64,000 nt of DNA from Campylobacter sputorum subsp. sputorum (lineage in GTDB: Bacteria; Campylobacterota; Campylobacteria; Campylobacterales; Campylobacteraceae), in NCBI RefSeq assembly GCF_008245005.1, contig NZ_CP043427.1, positions 1,426,001 through 1,490,000 of the forward strand. Reading direction: 5' to 3'. Shown here piece after piece: positions 54,324-62,868 of the stretch. Position numbers and translations under genes: made by a program. Below the pieces are notes generated by a model, which was not told the DNA's origin, searched no databases, and saw only the letters and a program-made list of their open reading frames with translations. Numbering within the stretch: position 1 is the first letter of the stretch; each line of letters begins with the position of its first letter.

Positions 54324-54796
54324 TTTTTATCCTCAACTTGAAAAATCATTCTAACTGGCTTTTTATCTTTACTTTTTACTTCATAAGTTCCATTTATCTG
54401 ATTTACTTCTATGATATTACCATAAACCTTTTTATCGGTTTCTTCTTCATGCAAATAAGCTTTTCCATCCATGATGTAAAGCTGTTTTTGAGGTATATAG
54501 GTTAGTTCATCAGCATTTCCATCGTAGTGTTTTTCATTTACTAAAACTTTAAATTTAGCATTGCCTTTGGCAAAGTATTTGATGGGTTCTTTTTTTTCAT
54601 TAAATGTTATTCTAACGCTATCTGCCCAAAGCGTATCGTAATCGCCCTTTTTTACAACAACATTTCCTTTTAAATCGCTATAAAAATTCTTCTCATCTGC
54701 AAAGAAATTGTCAGCAGTTACCTCAACTTGTTCTGCAAACAGTATAGAAGAAAACAAAATAGTAAAAAAAGCGATTTTTATTTTAAATTTATCCAT
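54320..54796 (-). CDS. lptA: LPS transport periplasmic protein LptA
   Basis: It bridges the periplasm for LPS/LOS transport. A signal peptide (FKIKIAFFTILFSSILFA) precedes an OstA-like beta-jellyroll with repeated strands (GNVVVKKGDYDTLWADSVRI, GKAYLHEEETDKKVYGN). At 158 residues it has normal length. Its start lies inside the end of lptC. Confidence 0.9.
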   Translation of the reverse strand: MDKFKIKIAFFTILFSSILFAEQVEVTADNFFADEKNFYSDLKGNVVVKKGDYDTLWADSVRITFNEKKEPIKYFAKGNAKFKVLVNEKHYDGNADELTYIPQKQLYIMDGKAYLHEEETDKKVYGNIIEVNQINGTYEVKSKDKKPVRMIFQVEDKK

Positions 54797-55296
54797 GAAT
54801 GCACACCCTTTGCATAAATTTGCTTATTTTTGGTATCGTATTTTACACTTTTGCCGATAATTTTATCCTTATTTTGTGTGGCGACAAAATCAACATCGCT
54901 TTTTACAATTCCATTTTTGATATCATAAATAATCTCTTGGGATGAAAAATTTAAATTATTGCTATTTTCATAAAAAGCATTTTTTTTGAAAACAATCTCA
55001 TCTTTCTTGTAAATCCCTTCATCTGAACGAAGATTATGCACAGTATCATCCCTTAGAATTTTTCCTTTGAAATCATAAAAATAATCATCGTCATTTATTC
55101 TAAGAGCTTTTGTTGCCTCATAAAGTCCGTTTATACCGCTGGAATTTATCTCGTAGTTTTTAACTCCATTCATTTGCATATCAGCAATGCCTACTTCAAT
55201 TTTAGAAATTTGTTTTAAATACGGACTTTGAAAAGCAATAAGAGCCATTGAAACACTAAAAAGTGCTATGACAAAATAAAATATTTTTATTACCAC
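54778..55296 (-). CDS. lptC: LptC-like LPS export protein
   Basis: It has 172 residues with one N-terminal membrane anchor (IKIFYFVIALFSVSMALIAF) and a periplasmic LptC-type beta fold. The start is GTG inside the end of kdsC. It lies between kdsC and lptA, the conserved kdsC–lptC–lptA order. The call rests on topology and context more than on sequence motifs. Confidence 0.82.
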   Translation of the reverse strand: MVIKIFYFVIALFSVSMALIAFQSPYLKQISKIEVGIADMQMNGVKNYEINSSGINGLYEATKALRINDDDYFYDFKGKILRDDTVHNLRSDEGIYKKDEIVFKKNAFYENSNNLNFSSQEIIYDIKNGIVKSDVDFVATQNKDKIIGKSVKYDTKNKQIYAKGVHSWINLK

Positions 55297-55772
55297 ACTT
55301 TAACCCAATCTTCAAAAATGCCATTTTCTTTCATTAATATTTCTATCATCTCTCTTATGGCACCATTGCCACCATTGTGAGTTAAAGTAGTTTGAACAAG
55401 AAGTCCATTTGTAGCATCGTTTGGCTTAAAACTTCTTTTAACTTTACTTAACAAAACTTGATCATTATAATCATCGCCTATAGCAGCTGCATTTTCTAGA
55501 CTTAAATTTTCTTTTTTTAAAATTTCTTCAGCTGTTTTTAGCTTATCTTTTACACCTTGAAAAACATAACTAATCTTAAGATCTCGTGCTCTTTCTTCAA
55601 CTCTTGGAGAATTTCTTTTTGTTATGATTGCTACTTTTTTACCCAGCTTTAACCAGCCCTCTATGCCAAAACCATCTTTTACATCAAATTCTTTTATTTC
55701 GCCGTGTGGAGAATATATTATCTTTCCATCTGTCAAACAACCATCAACATCTAAAAAAACAATCTCTATCAT
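55290..55772 (-). CDS. kdsC: 3-deoxy-D-manno-octulosonate 8-phosphate phosphatase (HAD)
   Basis: It dephosphorylates KDO-8-P for LPS core synthesis. The HAD nucleophile motif is FLDVDGCLTDG, and AAIGDDYNDQVLL is motif IV. At 160 residues it is a capless class C0 HAD typical of KdsC. It overlaps hisB by 4 bases and lptC by 7. Confidence 0.93.
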   Translation of the reverse strand: MIEIVFLDVDGCLTDGKIIYSPHGEIKEFDVKDGFGIEGWLKLGKKVAIITKRNSPRVEERARDLKISYVFQGVKDKLKTAEEILKKENLSLENAAAIGDDYNDQVLLSKVKRSFKPNDATNGLLVQTTLTHNGGNGAIREMIEILMKENGIFEDWVKVW

Positions 55773-56341
55773 AAAACGCCTTTTGTGCTTGGAATTTCAA
55801 CTCTAGAGTTTTTAACCAAAGCCCTTCTTAATGCAACACCAACGGCTTTAAAACTAGCTTCTATGATATGATGAGAATTACTTCCTCTTAGCTTTACTAT
55901 ATGTAAATTTATACTAGCATTTAAACTAAATGATCTAAAAAACTCACAAACAAGCTCTATATCAAAATCGCCTACTTTGCCACTATCAATACTTTCATAC
56001 ACTAAATAAAATCTATTGCAAAGATCAATAGCAACACTAATGGCAGCTTCATCCATGGTTATTATACTATCGCCAAATCTTTCTACGCCATTAAGAGGAT
56101 AAATACTATCTTTTAGGCATTCTCCAAGCAAAATTCCTACATCTTCAACAGTATGATGAAAATCAACATTCAAATCACCATTAGCTTTGATTTTAAGGTC
56201 AAATAAAGAGTGTTTTGCAAAAGAACTAAGCATATGATCAAAAAAACCTATACCAGTGTCTATATCATGCTTACCAGTCCCATAAATTTCAAGTTCTATA
56301 CTTATATCTGTTTCTTTGGTTTTTCTTGATTTTTGTATCAT
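55769..56341 (-). CDS. hisB: Imidazoleglycerol-phosphate dehydratase (monofunctional HisB)
   Basis: It carries out a histidine synthesis step. The metal-binding repeats are FFDHMLSSFAKHSLFD, DFHHTVEDVGI and SNSHHIIEASFKAVGVALR. At 190 residues it lacks the phosphatase half of the E. coli protein. It is isolated from other his genes, inside an envelope gene cluster. Confidence 0.96.
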   Translation of the reverse strand: MIQKSRKTKETDISIELEIYGTGKHDIDTGIGFFDHMLSSFAKHSLFDLKIKANGDLNVDFHHTVEDVGILLGECLKDSIYPLNGVERFGDSIITMDEAAISVAIDLCNRFYLVYESIDSGKVGDFDIELVCEFFRSFSLNASINLHIVKLRGSNSHHIIEASFKAVGVALRRALVKNSRVEIPSTKGVL

Positions 56342-56347
56342 TTTATA

Positions 56348-57112
56348 CTACTCTCTAACTATAAAAGCTCCATCTATCTTGCCTGATTTTGCATAATCTC
56401 TCGCTTCATCTTCGCTTCTAAATCCAGTTAAAAATACTCTATGGATAGGCTTATTATCTAATCGATATGTTTTTACAACCGTTTTATATCCATCAGAACC
56501 ATGATAATTTCTCTCATATACTCTTGCACCTTCTATGTTTCTAAATGCACCAATTTGAACCATAAAATTTCCGCCCTCAAAGCTAACAGGTACGGACTTA
56601 GATGCAGTATTGACAGCTCCGTTAAATCCTATAACTTCAACTTTTACAGGAGCAGTGCCTGTTGCTATCATATTTATCTTACTTGCAGCACTCTTGGAAA
56701 GATCTATAATCCTATTTTGAACAAAAGGTCCTCTATCATTTATCCTAACGACTACCTCTTTAGAATTGCTTAAATTTGTAACTCTTACAACAGTATTCAT
56801 CGGCAAAGTTTTATGTGCTGCGGTCATTGAATACATATTATAAATTTCGCCATTGGATGTTTTTTTACCATGAAAATCAGGTCCATACCAACTAGCAATA
56901 CCGCTTGCTATGTCCCCAACATTTACAATAGTCGGATAATATGTTTTTCCATTAACCTTATATGGTCTCATGGTAGCTCTATGCATATTTGGTGAGTTAA
57001 TAATAACTCCTCCATCATTTCTAGATGGCGAAACAATAGGTGCACCCATGGAACACCCGCTAAACACTAGACATATAACTATGCTTATAAGCGAGTATTT
57101 ATGGTATAACAA
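56348..57112 (-). CDS. rlpA: RlpA-like septal lytic transglycosylase lipoprotein with SPOR domain
   Basis: A lipoprotein signal (SIVICLVFSGC, lipid-attached Cys) is followed by the double-psi beta barrel (GIASWYGPDFHGKKTSNGEI, VVRINDRGPFV). A C-terminal SPOR domain from about residue 185 (FMVQIGAFRNIEGARVYE) binds denuded septal glycan. I set the start at TTG 57112 because GGAG lies six bases upstream; the frame is open to TTG 57124. It overlaps the end of mltD. Confidence 0.9.
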   Translation of the reverse strand: MLYHKYSLISIVICLVFSGCSMGAPIVSPSRNDGGVIINSPNMHRATMRPYKVNGKTYYPTIVNVGDIASGIASWYGPDFHGKKTSNGEIYNMYSMTAAHKTLPMNTVVRVTNLSNSKEVVVRINDRGPFVQNRIIDLSKSAASKINMIATGTAPVKVEVIGFNGAVNTASKSVPVSFEGGNFMVQIGAFRNIEGARVYERNYHGSDGYKTVVKTYRLDNKPIHRVFLTGFRSEDEARDYAKSGKIDGAFIVRE

Positions 57113-58316
57113 TTTTTTCTCCAATGCGTAAATTTGAACTAGCTATATTATTCACACTTTTTAAATTTTTTACGCTAACTGAAAATTTTTGAGCTATGCC
57201 AGAAAGCGTATCACCTTTTTGTATAATATAATTTTTTTTAGAAATTTCTTTTGCATTTTTAACTGCCAAAGCAGGCACTATCAACTCTTGATTTATAGAT
57301 AATTTATCTGTTTTTAAAGAATTAATGTCTTTTATCGTCCTAGAATCTGTATTAAATCTACTTGCTATACCGCTAATAGTATCGCCATTTTTTACTACAT
57401 ATATATTTTTTTTGATTTGTTTTTTAGGATCAAAGTTATTAGCAAAAAGCCCTTGTTTATTTGCAGGTATATAAACATAGTAATTTTTTGTATTTGGCGG
57501 AGTAATATCGTTTTTTAAATGAGGGTTGTAAATTTTCATTTTATTTAAACTAAGCCCGATACTATCACTTATCTGCGATAATGGTGTTCCGCCAGGAACA
57601 ATAACCTTGGTAACATTTATTTTATTTGGTCTATTTAATAAAGCTGAATTATTTGAAATTATAAAGTCATTGTCCTCCGCTATATAAGCAGCTGAGAGAA
57701 TTTTTCTTATAAACATTCTTGTTTCTAATGGAAGATATTTTTTTTGCGGATCTAGAAGTGTTGTTAAATCATCGCTTCCAGCTGTTTTTATGGCTCTTCC
57801 AAGCCTACCTTCGCCACAGTTATAAGCTATGGCTGCTAAATACCATTTACCAAATTTACCTTTTAAATCTTTTAGATATGAAATTGCAGCTTTTGTAGCA
57901 GCTATTGGATCTTTTCTTTCATCTACATATTTGTCTATTTTTAATCCATAAAGCCTTGCAGTTTCTTGCATAAACTGCCACATACCAACAGCACTTGCAT
58001 TTGATTTTGCATGATTGGAAAGACCCGATTCCACCATTGCAAGATATAAAAATGAGTGGGGAATATCTGCTTCATCTATGATTTTTTTAAGCATTGGTAT
58101 ATAACTATATCCATCTTGGATAATATCTATAAATTCCTTTTTATCGCTTGTAGTGATATTTTCTTTAATCGATAAAAATATCGGATCGCTTGCATATCTT
58201 GTATCAATATCTAATTCTTTAAGAACTTTGATTTGATTTATATAACTACTTTTAGCATAGCCAAAAAGTTGAGTTGTAAAAATAAAACATAATAGTACAG
58301 CCATTATGCGTCTCAT
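57099..58316 (-). CDS. mltD: Membrane-bound lytic transglycosylase D with two LysM domains
   Basis: It cleaves peptidoglycan glycan strands. After a signal peptide it has an SLT (GH23) domain with the catalytic Glu in YLAMVESGLSNHAKS and GMWQFMQETA. Two C-terminal LysM repeats follow (IYVVKNGDTISGIASRFNTD and YIIQKGDTLSGIAQKFSVSV). At 405 residues it has normal length. It lies between tatD and rlpA, giving two glycan-cleaving enzymes in tandem. Confidence 0.94.
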   Translation of the reverse strand: MRRIMAVLLCFIFTTQLFGYAKSSYINQIKVLKELDIDTRYASDPIFLSIKENITTSDKKEFIDIIQDGYSYIPMLKKIIDEADIPHSFLYLAMVESGLSNHAKSNASAVGMWQFMQETARLYGLKIDKYVDERKDPIAATKAAISYLKDLKGKFGKWYLAAIAYNCGEGRLGRAIKTAGSDDLTTLLDPQKKYLPLETRMFIRKILSAAYIAEDNDFIISNNSALLNRPNKINVTKVIVPGGTPLSQISDSIGLSLNKMKIYNPHLKNDITPPNTKNYYVYIPANKQGLFANNFDPKKQIKKNIYVVKNGDTISGIASRFNTDSRTIKDINSLKTDKLSINQELIVPALAVKNAKEISKKNYIIQKGDTLSGIAQKFSVSVKNLKSVNNIASSNLRIGEKIVIP

Positions 58317-58324
58317 GATTCTCC

Positions 58325-59113
58325 TTATACCACACTATTTAACTCTTTAAATAGTTTTTTTGAATTTTTAGTCGTAATTTCTTCTATCTCATTTACATCC
58401 ATATTTAAAATTTCAGCCATTTTACTAGCTACATATTTAGTATAAACTGGCTCATTTCTAGTCCCTCTATGAGGCTCTGGTGTCAAATAAGGGGCATCTG
58501 TTTCTATTAATAAATTTTCAAGTGGAATATCGCTTAAAATTTTAACCAAATTTTTAGCATTTTTAAATGTTAAAACGCCACCTATACCAAAATAGGCTCC
58601 ATATTTTGCTAAAGATAGCAATAATAAAGAAGCATTAAAACAATGTAAAACCACCTTTTTAAAATCAACTTTGTATTTTAGCAAAGTTTGGTAAATATCT
58701 TCATTAGCCTCTCTTGCATGTATAATCAAAGGTTTGTTTAAATCCATTGCAAGTTCTATTTGATAGCCAAAATATCGCTTTTGCAATGACTTTATATTTT
58801 CTTTTTCTTGCTCATCTTTTGGCAATCTAAAATAATCCAAACCGCATTCACCAACAGCTATACATTTACTATCTTTTAAAAATTCCTTTAAAATTTCAAT
58901 ATCAAAATTATCTATATGATAAGGATGAATTCCTGCTGCAAAAAATACATTTTCATATCTATGAGCAATATCTCTTGCTTTTGGCAAATCTTGTAAATCA
59001 GCTCCCGGTATTATCACACTTTTTACACCATTATTAAAGGCTTTTTGTATAACAGCATCTAAATCTTTATCAAAAGATTCATCATCCAAATGACAATGCG
59101 TGTCTATTATCAT
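58325..59113 (-). CDS. tatD: TatD-family metal-dependent DNase
   Basis: It is a TIM-barrel hydrolase of 262 residues. Metal ligands are in IIDTHCHLDDESFD, IGECGLDYFR-type (VGECGLDYF), HCFNAS and IETDAPYLTPEPHRG. It overlaps the response regulator gene by 4 bases. Confidence 0.94.
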   Translation of the reverse strand: MIIDTHCHLDDESFDKDLDAVIQKAFNNGVKSVIIPGADLQDLPKARDIAHRYENVFFAAGIHPYHIDNFDIEILKEFLKDSKCIAVGECGLDYFRLPKDEQEKENIKSLQKRYFGYQIELAMDLNKPLIIHAREANEDIYQTLLKYKVDFKKVVLHCFNASLLLLSLAKYGAYFGIGGVLTFKNAKNLVKILSDIPLENLLIETDAPYLTPEPHRGTRNEPVYTKYVASKMAEILNMDVNEIEEITTKNSKKLFKELNSVV

Positions 59114-60354
59114 GCCATTTCTACCCTATTTCTTCCACCCTCTTTGGCTCTATATAAAGCCTCATCTGCCTTATCTAAAAGCTCATCAATATCTAAATTA
59201 TCATCATTCATACAAAAACCGATTGAAATTGTAAATCTTATCTCATAATCTTTGATTTTTACCAACTCGTTAGCTACGGCTGCACGAATCTTAACAAACA
59301 TTTTTGCAGCGTCTTCTTTAGTTATATTTCTTAAAACAACACAAAACTCTTCTCCGCCAAATCTTGATACAAGATCACTTCCTTTTGTATTGTTTAGTAA
59401 AACTTTTGCCAAAGTTTTTATAACTACATCTCCAACATCGTGCCCATAGGTATCATTTACTTTTTTAAAATGATCAATATCTATCATAGATACAGCAAAG
59501 CTTTGAAGTGGAAAATCATGTCTATATTTATCCATATCATCATAAAAATATCTTCTATTATAAAGTCCTGTTAAAAAATCTTTATTTGCAAGATCAAGAA
59601 TCTTATAGATATTTTCCATAGCATCAAGGTTGTTATTTATCCTGCAAACAAGCTCATCTTTGCTAAATGGTTTTGTGATAAAGTCATTTGCACCACGCTT
59701 AAGAAAATCTGATGCAACCGAACTTTCGCTTGTTAATGCTAGAATTATTAATGAGTTTTTATCATGTTTTTCTCTAAGATTTTGCGTAAGCTCCATTCCA
59801 TTCATTACTGGCATATTATAATCAGTTAAAACCAATTTGATATCAGGGTTGTCCTCAAAATACGCCATAGCTTCTTCGCCATGAGCTGCTGCAAAAACCT
59901 TAAAAAGTTGAGATGATAAAATGGTTTTCATCATATTTCTAGTAGGAATTGAATCATCAACAACCATAACTTTATACTTTCTGTTTCTATAAAGTCTATT
60001 TACTGTATCAAAAATATAATCAACATTATGTTTATCACCCTTATAAACATAATCAACTATATTTTTTTCTATAAATGTTTTTTTAGTTTCCTCATCTGTG
60101 CTTCCGGTTAAAACTATAACCAAGATACCTTTTGATATAGCATAATCAACTATTTCGCCATAAGGAGCATCTGGTAAATTTAAATCAAGCAGTGCTAGAA
60201 AGTAGTTTTTATTATCATCCATTAAATCTCTAGCCTCAGCAAAATCATATGCAACATCAACACTCAAACCAACAATACTTTGCATTTTTCTAGCTATAAG
60301 TTTAGCCAAAGTTTTATTGTCATCTACTATAAGTATTTTCTCATCACTAATCAT
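59110..60354 (-). CDS. Two-receiver GGDEF response regulator (CbrR-like)
   Basis: Two CheY-type receivers (about 1-125, Asp57; 126-245, Asp177 in LTDYNMPVMNG) precede a GGDEF diguanylate cyclase domain with GGEEF at 332-336. The product would be cyclic di-GMP. The inhibitory I-site is KxxD (Lys323, Asp326) instead of RxxD, so feedback may be weak. It corresponds to the bile-resistance regulator CbrR of C. jejuni by architecture and position. It is the first gene of the long envelope unit. Confidence 0.93.
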   Translation of the reverse strand: MISDEKILIVDDNKTLAKLIARKMQSIVGLSVDVAYDFAEARDLMDDNKNYFLALLDLNLPDAPYGEIVDYAISKGILVIVLTGSTDEETKKTFIEKNIVDYVYKGDKHNVDYIFDTVNRLYRNRKYKVMVVDDSIPTRNMMKTILSSQLFKVFAAAHGEEAMAYFEDNPDIKLVLTDYNMPVMNGMELTQNLREKHDKNSLIILALTSESSVASDFLKRGANDFITKPFSKDELVCRINNNLDAMENIYKILDLANKDFLTGLYNRRYFYDDMDKYRHDFPLQSFAVSMIDIDHFKKVNDTYGHDVGDVVIKTLAKVLLNNTKGSDLVSRFGGEEFCVVLRNITKEDAAKMFVKIRAAVANELVKIKDYEIRFTISIGFCMNDDNLDIDELLDKADEALYRAKEGGRNRVEMA

Positions 60355-60480
60355 AATAAACTTTCTTATTTTAATATATAATGCAATATTTTAACATTTT
60401 TTTTTATTATTAAGCTTAAATAAGTATAAACTAAATTTAATCAAACATGTGATTTATTTTAACGTATGGATTTTATCAAA

Positions 60481-60555
60481 TGGTGACTCCTACGAGATTC
60501 GAACTCGTATTGCAGGCGTGAGAGGCCAGCGTCCTAACCATTAGACGAAGGAGCC
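60481..60555 (-). tRNA. tRNA-Glu (anticodon CTC)
   Basis: It has 75 bases with encoded CCA. The acceptor GGCTCCT pairs with AGGAGTC. The 7-base loop is CTCTCAC, giving anticodon CTC at 60520-60522 rather than the usual TTC. The anticodon stem has a T:T mismatch at its second pair. It is the last gene of the four-tRNA operon. Confidence 0.9.
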
Positions 60556-60558
60556 GAG

Positions 60559-60631
60559 TGTCCCGTGTAGGGTTCGAACCTACGGCCACATCATTAAGAG
60601 TGATATGCTCTACCAGCTGAGCTAACGAGAC
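60559..60631 (-). tRNA. tRNA-Lys (anticodon CTT)
   Basis: It has 73 bases and no encoded CCA (CTC follows the discriminator A). The acceptor GTCTCGT pairs with ACGGGAC. The loop CTCTTAA gives anticodon CTT at 60596-60598, with a sound 5-bp stem. Confidence 0.9.
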
Positions 60632-60637
60632 TTGTAG

Positions 60638-60714
60638 TGGCGCAGCGGACGAGGCTCGAACTCGCGACCTCCGCCGTGACAGGGCGGCATTCTAACCAGC
60701 TGAACTACCGCTGC
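60638..60714 (-). tRNA. tRNA-Asp (anticodon GTC)
   Basis: It has 77 bases with encoded CCA. The acceptor GCAGCGG pairs with CCGCTGC. The loop CTGTCAC gives anticodon GTC at 60678-60680. Confidence 0.95.
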
Positions 60715-60730
60715 ACCTAATATAATGATA

Positions 60731-60806
60731 TGGTGGTCGCTATAAGACTCGAACTTATGACATCCACCTTGTAAGGGTGGCGCTCTACCAACTGAGCTAA
60801 GCGACC
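60731..60806 (-). tRNA. tRNA-Val (anticodon TAC)
   Basis: It has 76 bases with encoded CCA. The acceptor GGTCGCT pairs with AGCGACC. The loop CTTACAA gives anticodon TAC at 60771-60773. It is the first gene of the operon. Confidence 0.95.
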
Positions 60807-60829
60807 ATAAAACAACTAAGAAAGTTGCA

Positions 60830-60858
60830 ATTATATAAAAATAATTTTCAAAAGTCAA
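60830..60858 (-). promoter_or_regulatory. Consensus sigma-70 promoter of the tRNA operon
   Basis: On the minus strand TTGACT (60853-60858) and TATAAT (60830-60835) are separated by exactly 17 bases. The start would be about 15-20 bases before tRNA-Val. Confidence 0.75.
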
Positions 60859-60943
60859 GAAAAATAAATTTTTATAAATTTATAAAGCTTCTATAAAAAA
60901 ATATTTCTAATTTTACCTTATTTATTTTTATGACTTTTTATGG

Positions 60944-60949
60944 TAAAAT
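60944..60949 (+). promoter_or_regulatory. -10 element TAAAAT for mqnD–fliQ–murB
   Basis: TTTATGGTAAAAT lies 19 bases upstream of the TTG start, with AAAAAGGA between. Confidence 0.4.
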
Positions 60950-60968
60950 CTTATAAAAAGGACTGATT

Positions 60969-61835
60969 TTGAAAAAAAACATAAGTGTAGCACACTCTCC
61001 AGATGCTGATGATATTTTTATGTATATGGCTATCAAATTTGGCTGGGTTACTAGCAAAACGCTTAGCTTTAAAAATATAGCTCTTGATATAGAAACATTA
61101 AATGTTGAAGCTATCAAAGGAACATATGATGCGACAGCTATTAGTTTTGGCTTGTATCCAAAAATAGCCGATGATTATGCAATGTTAAGATGTGCTGTAA
61201 GTTTTGGAGATGGATATGGACCAAAACTTATAAAGAAAAAAGGTGTTAGCTTAAAGAAAAACTTCAAGGTTGCATTAAGTGGAGAAAATACAAGCAATGC
61301 ACTTATTTTTCGCATAGCATACCCACAAGCAAAAATTATTTATAAGAATTTTTTAGATATAGAAAATGCAGTTTTAAATGGCGAAGTTGACGCTGGAGTT
61401 TTGATACATGAAAGTATTTTAGAATTTGATAGCTCACTTTGTGTTGAAAGAGAACTTTGGGATATTTGGAATGAACTAAGTGGCGGAAATTTGCCTTTTC
61501 CTTTAGGTTGTATGGCTTTAAGAAGAAGTATGCCGCTAGTTGATGCTATAGAGTGCGAAAAAACGCTTACAAAAGCTGTAAAAGTAGCCCACGATAATGC
61601 AAAAACATTATCATCCATGTTAATGCAAAGAAATATGATAAGAGTTGATGAGATAAAACTTGAAAAATATCTTGGTCTTTATGCAAATGCCGAGTCTATT
61701 AGCATGAATGAACTTCAACTAAAAGCAGCAAATAAGCTTTTTGAGCTTGGTTTTAGGGCTAATTTTTTCCATAAGCTAATAGATATAAATGATTATTTAA
61801 TACCAACAGATTATGAAAATATTAGGAACTCGTAA
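60969..61835 (+). CDS. mqnD: 1,4-dihydroxy-6-naphthoate synthase MqnD
   Basis: It acts late in the futalosine pathway to menaquinone. It starts with the MqnD/MqnA signature ISVAHSPDADDIFMYMAI and has the SGENTSNALIFRIAYP and LPFPLGCMALRR segments of this periplasmic-binding-protein-like fold. At 288 residues it has normal length. The start is TTG with AAGGA seven bases upstream. fliQ follows after 2 bases. Confidence 0.9.
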   Translation: MKKNISVAHSPDADDIFMYMAIKFGWVTSKTLSFKNIALDIETLNVEAIKGTYDATAISFGLYPKIADDYAMLRCAVSFGDGYGPKLIKKKGVSLKKNFKVALSGENTSNALIFRIAYPQAKIIYKNFLDIENAVLNGEVDAGVLIHESILEFDSSLCVERELWDIWNELSGGNLPFPLGCMALRRSMPLVDAIECEKTLTKAVKVAHDNAKTLSSMLMQRNMIRVDEIKLEKYLGLYANAESISMNELQLKAANKLFELGFRANFFHKLIDINDYLIPTDYENIRNS

Positions 61836-61837
61836 AT

Positions 61838-62104
61838 ATGGAATCAACACTCATAAAACTTGGAATAGAAACATTTAAAATAGCTTTATATCTATCGCTT
61901 CCCATGCTTTTAGCCGGTCTTATAGCCGGTCTTACCATAAGTATTTTTCAAGCAACCACGCAAATAAATGAAATGACGCTAAGTTTTGTACCGAAAATAA
62001 TTTTAGTTGTTATTGTTATCGTATTTACAATGCCTTGGATGATGAATATGATGATAGACTTTACTACAAATATGTTTAACTTCATACCTAAGTTTATATT
62101 TTGA
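61838..62104 (+). CDS. fliQ: Flagellar biosynthesis protein FliQ
   Basis: It is a small inner-membrane part of the flagellar type III export gate. It has 88 residues and two helices; LSLPMLLAGLIAGLTISIFQ followed by ATTQINEMTLSFVPKI is diagnostic. It overlaps murB by 4 bases (TTGA). Confidence 0.96.
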   Translation: MESTLIKLGIETFKIALYLSLPMLLAGLIAGLTISIFQATTQINEMTLSFVPKIILVVIVIVFTMPWMMNMMIDFTTNMFNFIPKFIF

Positions 62105-62868
62105 AAAAAATAATCGACTTTTCTAAATTTAGCTCTGTTCGTATAGGCTCTACTTGCGAAGTTGAAATAGTAGATGAAAAATCTAAATTTAGCGGCATTA
62201 TGATAGGCGGTGCAAATAATATTTTAGTATCGCCAAATCCACCAAAACTCGGAATTTTAGATAATAAATTTAATTTTATTAAATTTGAAAATGGTATTTT
62301 AAGAATTGGAGCAAAAACCAAAAGTGCTAAAATTTACAATTTTACAAAACAACACAACATCAAAGGTTTTGAGTTTTTAGCTGGGATCCCTGGAACTCTT
62401 GGCGGACTTCTTATAATGAATGCTGGACTTTGTGGATACAATATATCCGATAATCTAATAAATTTAAAAACAAATTTAAGCATTTTTAACAAAGATGATA
62501 TCAAATTTGAATATAGAAAAAGCGATATAAAGGGTATCATTTTTGAAGCAAATTTTAATGCTATTAGTGGATTTGATAACGAAATTTGCAAAAATATAGC
62601 ATCAAAAAGATCAAATCAACCAAAAGGATATAGTTTTGGAAGTTGTTTTAAAAATCCTCCAAACGATAGTGCAGGAAGACTGATAGAACTTTCTGGATTA
62701 AAAGGCTATAGATACGGAAATTGCGGTTTTAGCGAAAAACACGCAAATTTTTTAATCAACTATGGTGGCGGATCGTATGAAGAAGCAATGCACCTTATCA
62801 ATCTGGCAAAAAAGCTAACTTACGAGAAATTTGGTGTTTTGCTTCAAACAGAAGTTGTTATTATTTAG
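62101..62868 (+). CDS. murB: UDP-N-acetylenolpyruvoylglucosamine reductase
   Basis: It is an FAD enzyme making UDP-MurNAc. It has the type II short form of 255 residues. FAD-binding segments are IMIGGANNILVS and FLAGIPGTLGGLLIMNAGL, and SFGSCFKNPPNDSAGRLIEL carries the catalytic Ser region. The start is TTG overlapping the fliQ stop. Its end overlaps the convergent transporter gene by 4 bases. Confidence 0.94.
   Translation: MKKIIDFSKFSSVRIGSTCEVEIVDEKSKFSGIMIGGANNILVSPNPPKLGILDNKFNFIKFENGILRIGAKTKSAKIYNFTKQHNIKGFEFLAGIPGTLGGLLIMNAGLCGYNISDNLINLKTNLSIFNKDDIKFEYRKSDIKGIIFEANFNAISGFDNEICKNIASKRSNQPKGYSFGSCFKNPPNDSAGRLIELSGLKGYRYGNCGFSEKHANFLINYGGGSYEEAMHLINLAKKLTYEKFGVLLQTEVVII

Noticed and set aside
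60622-60858. A 78-codon minus-strand open frame
   Set aside because: It runs across tRNA-Asp, tRNA-Val and the tRNA promoter; the peptide is just the translation of tRNA sequence.
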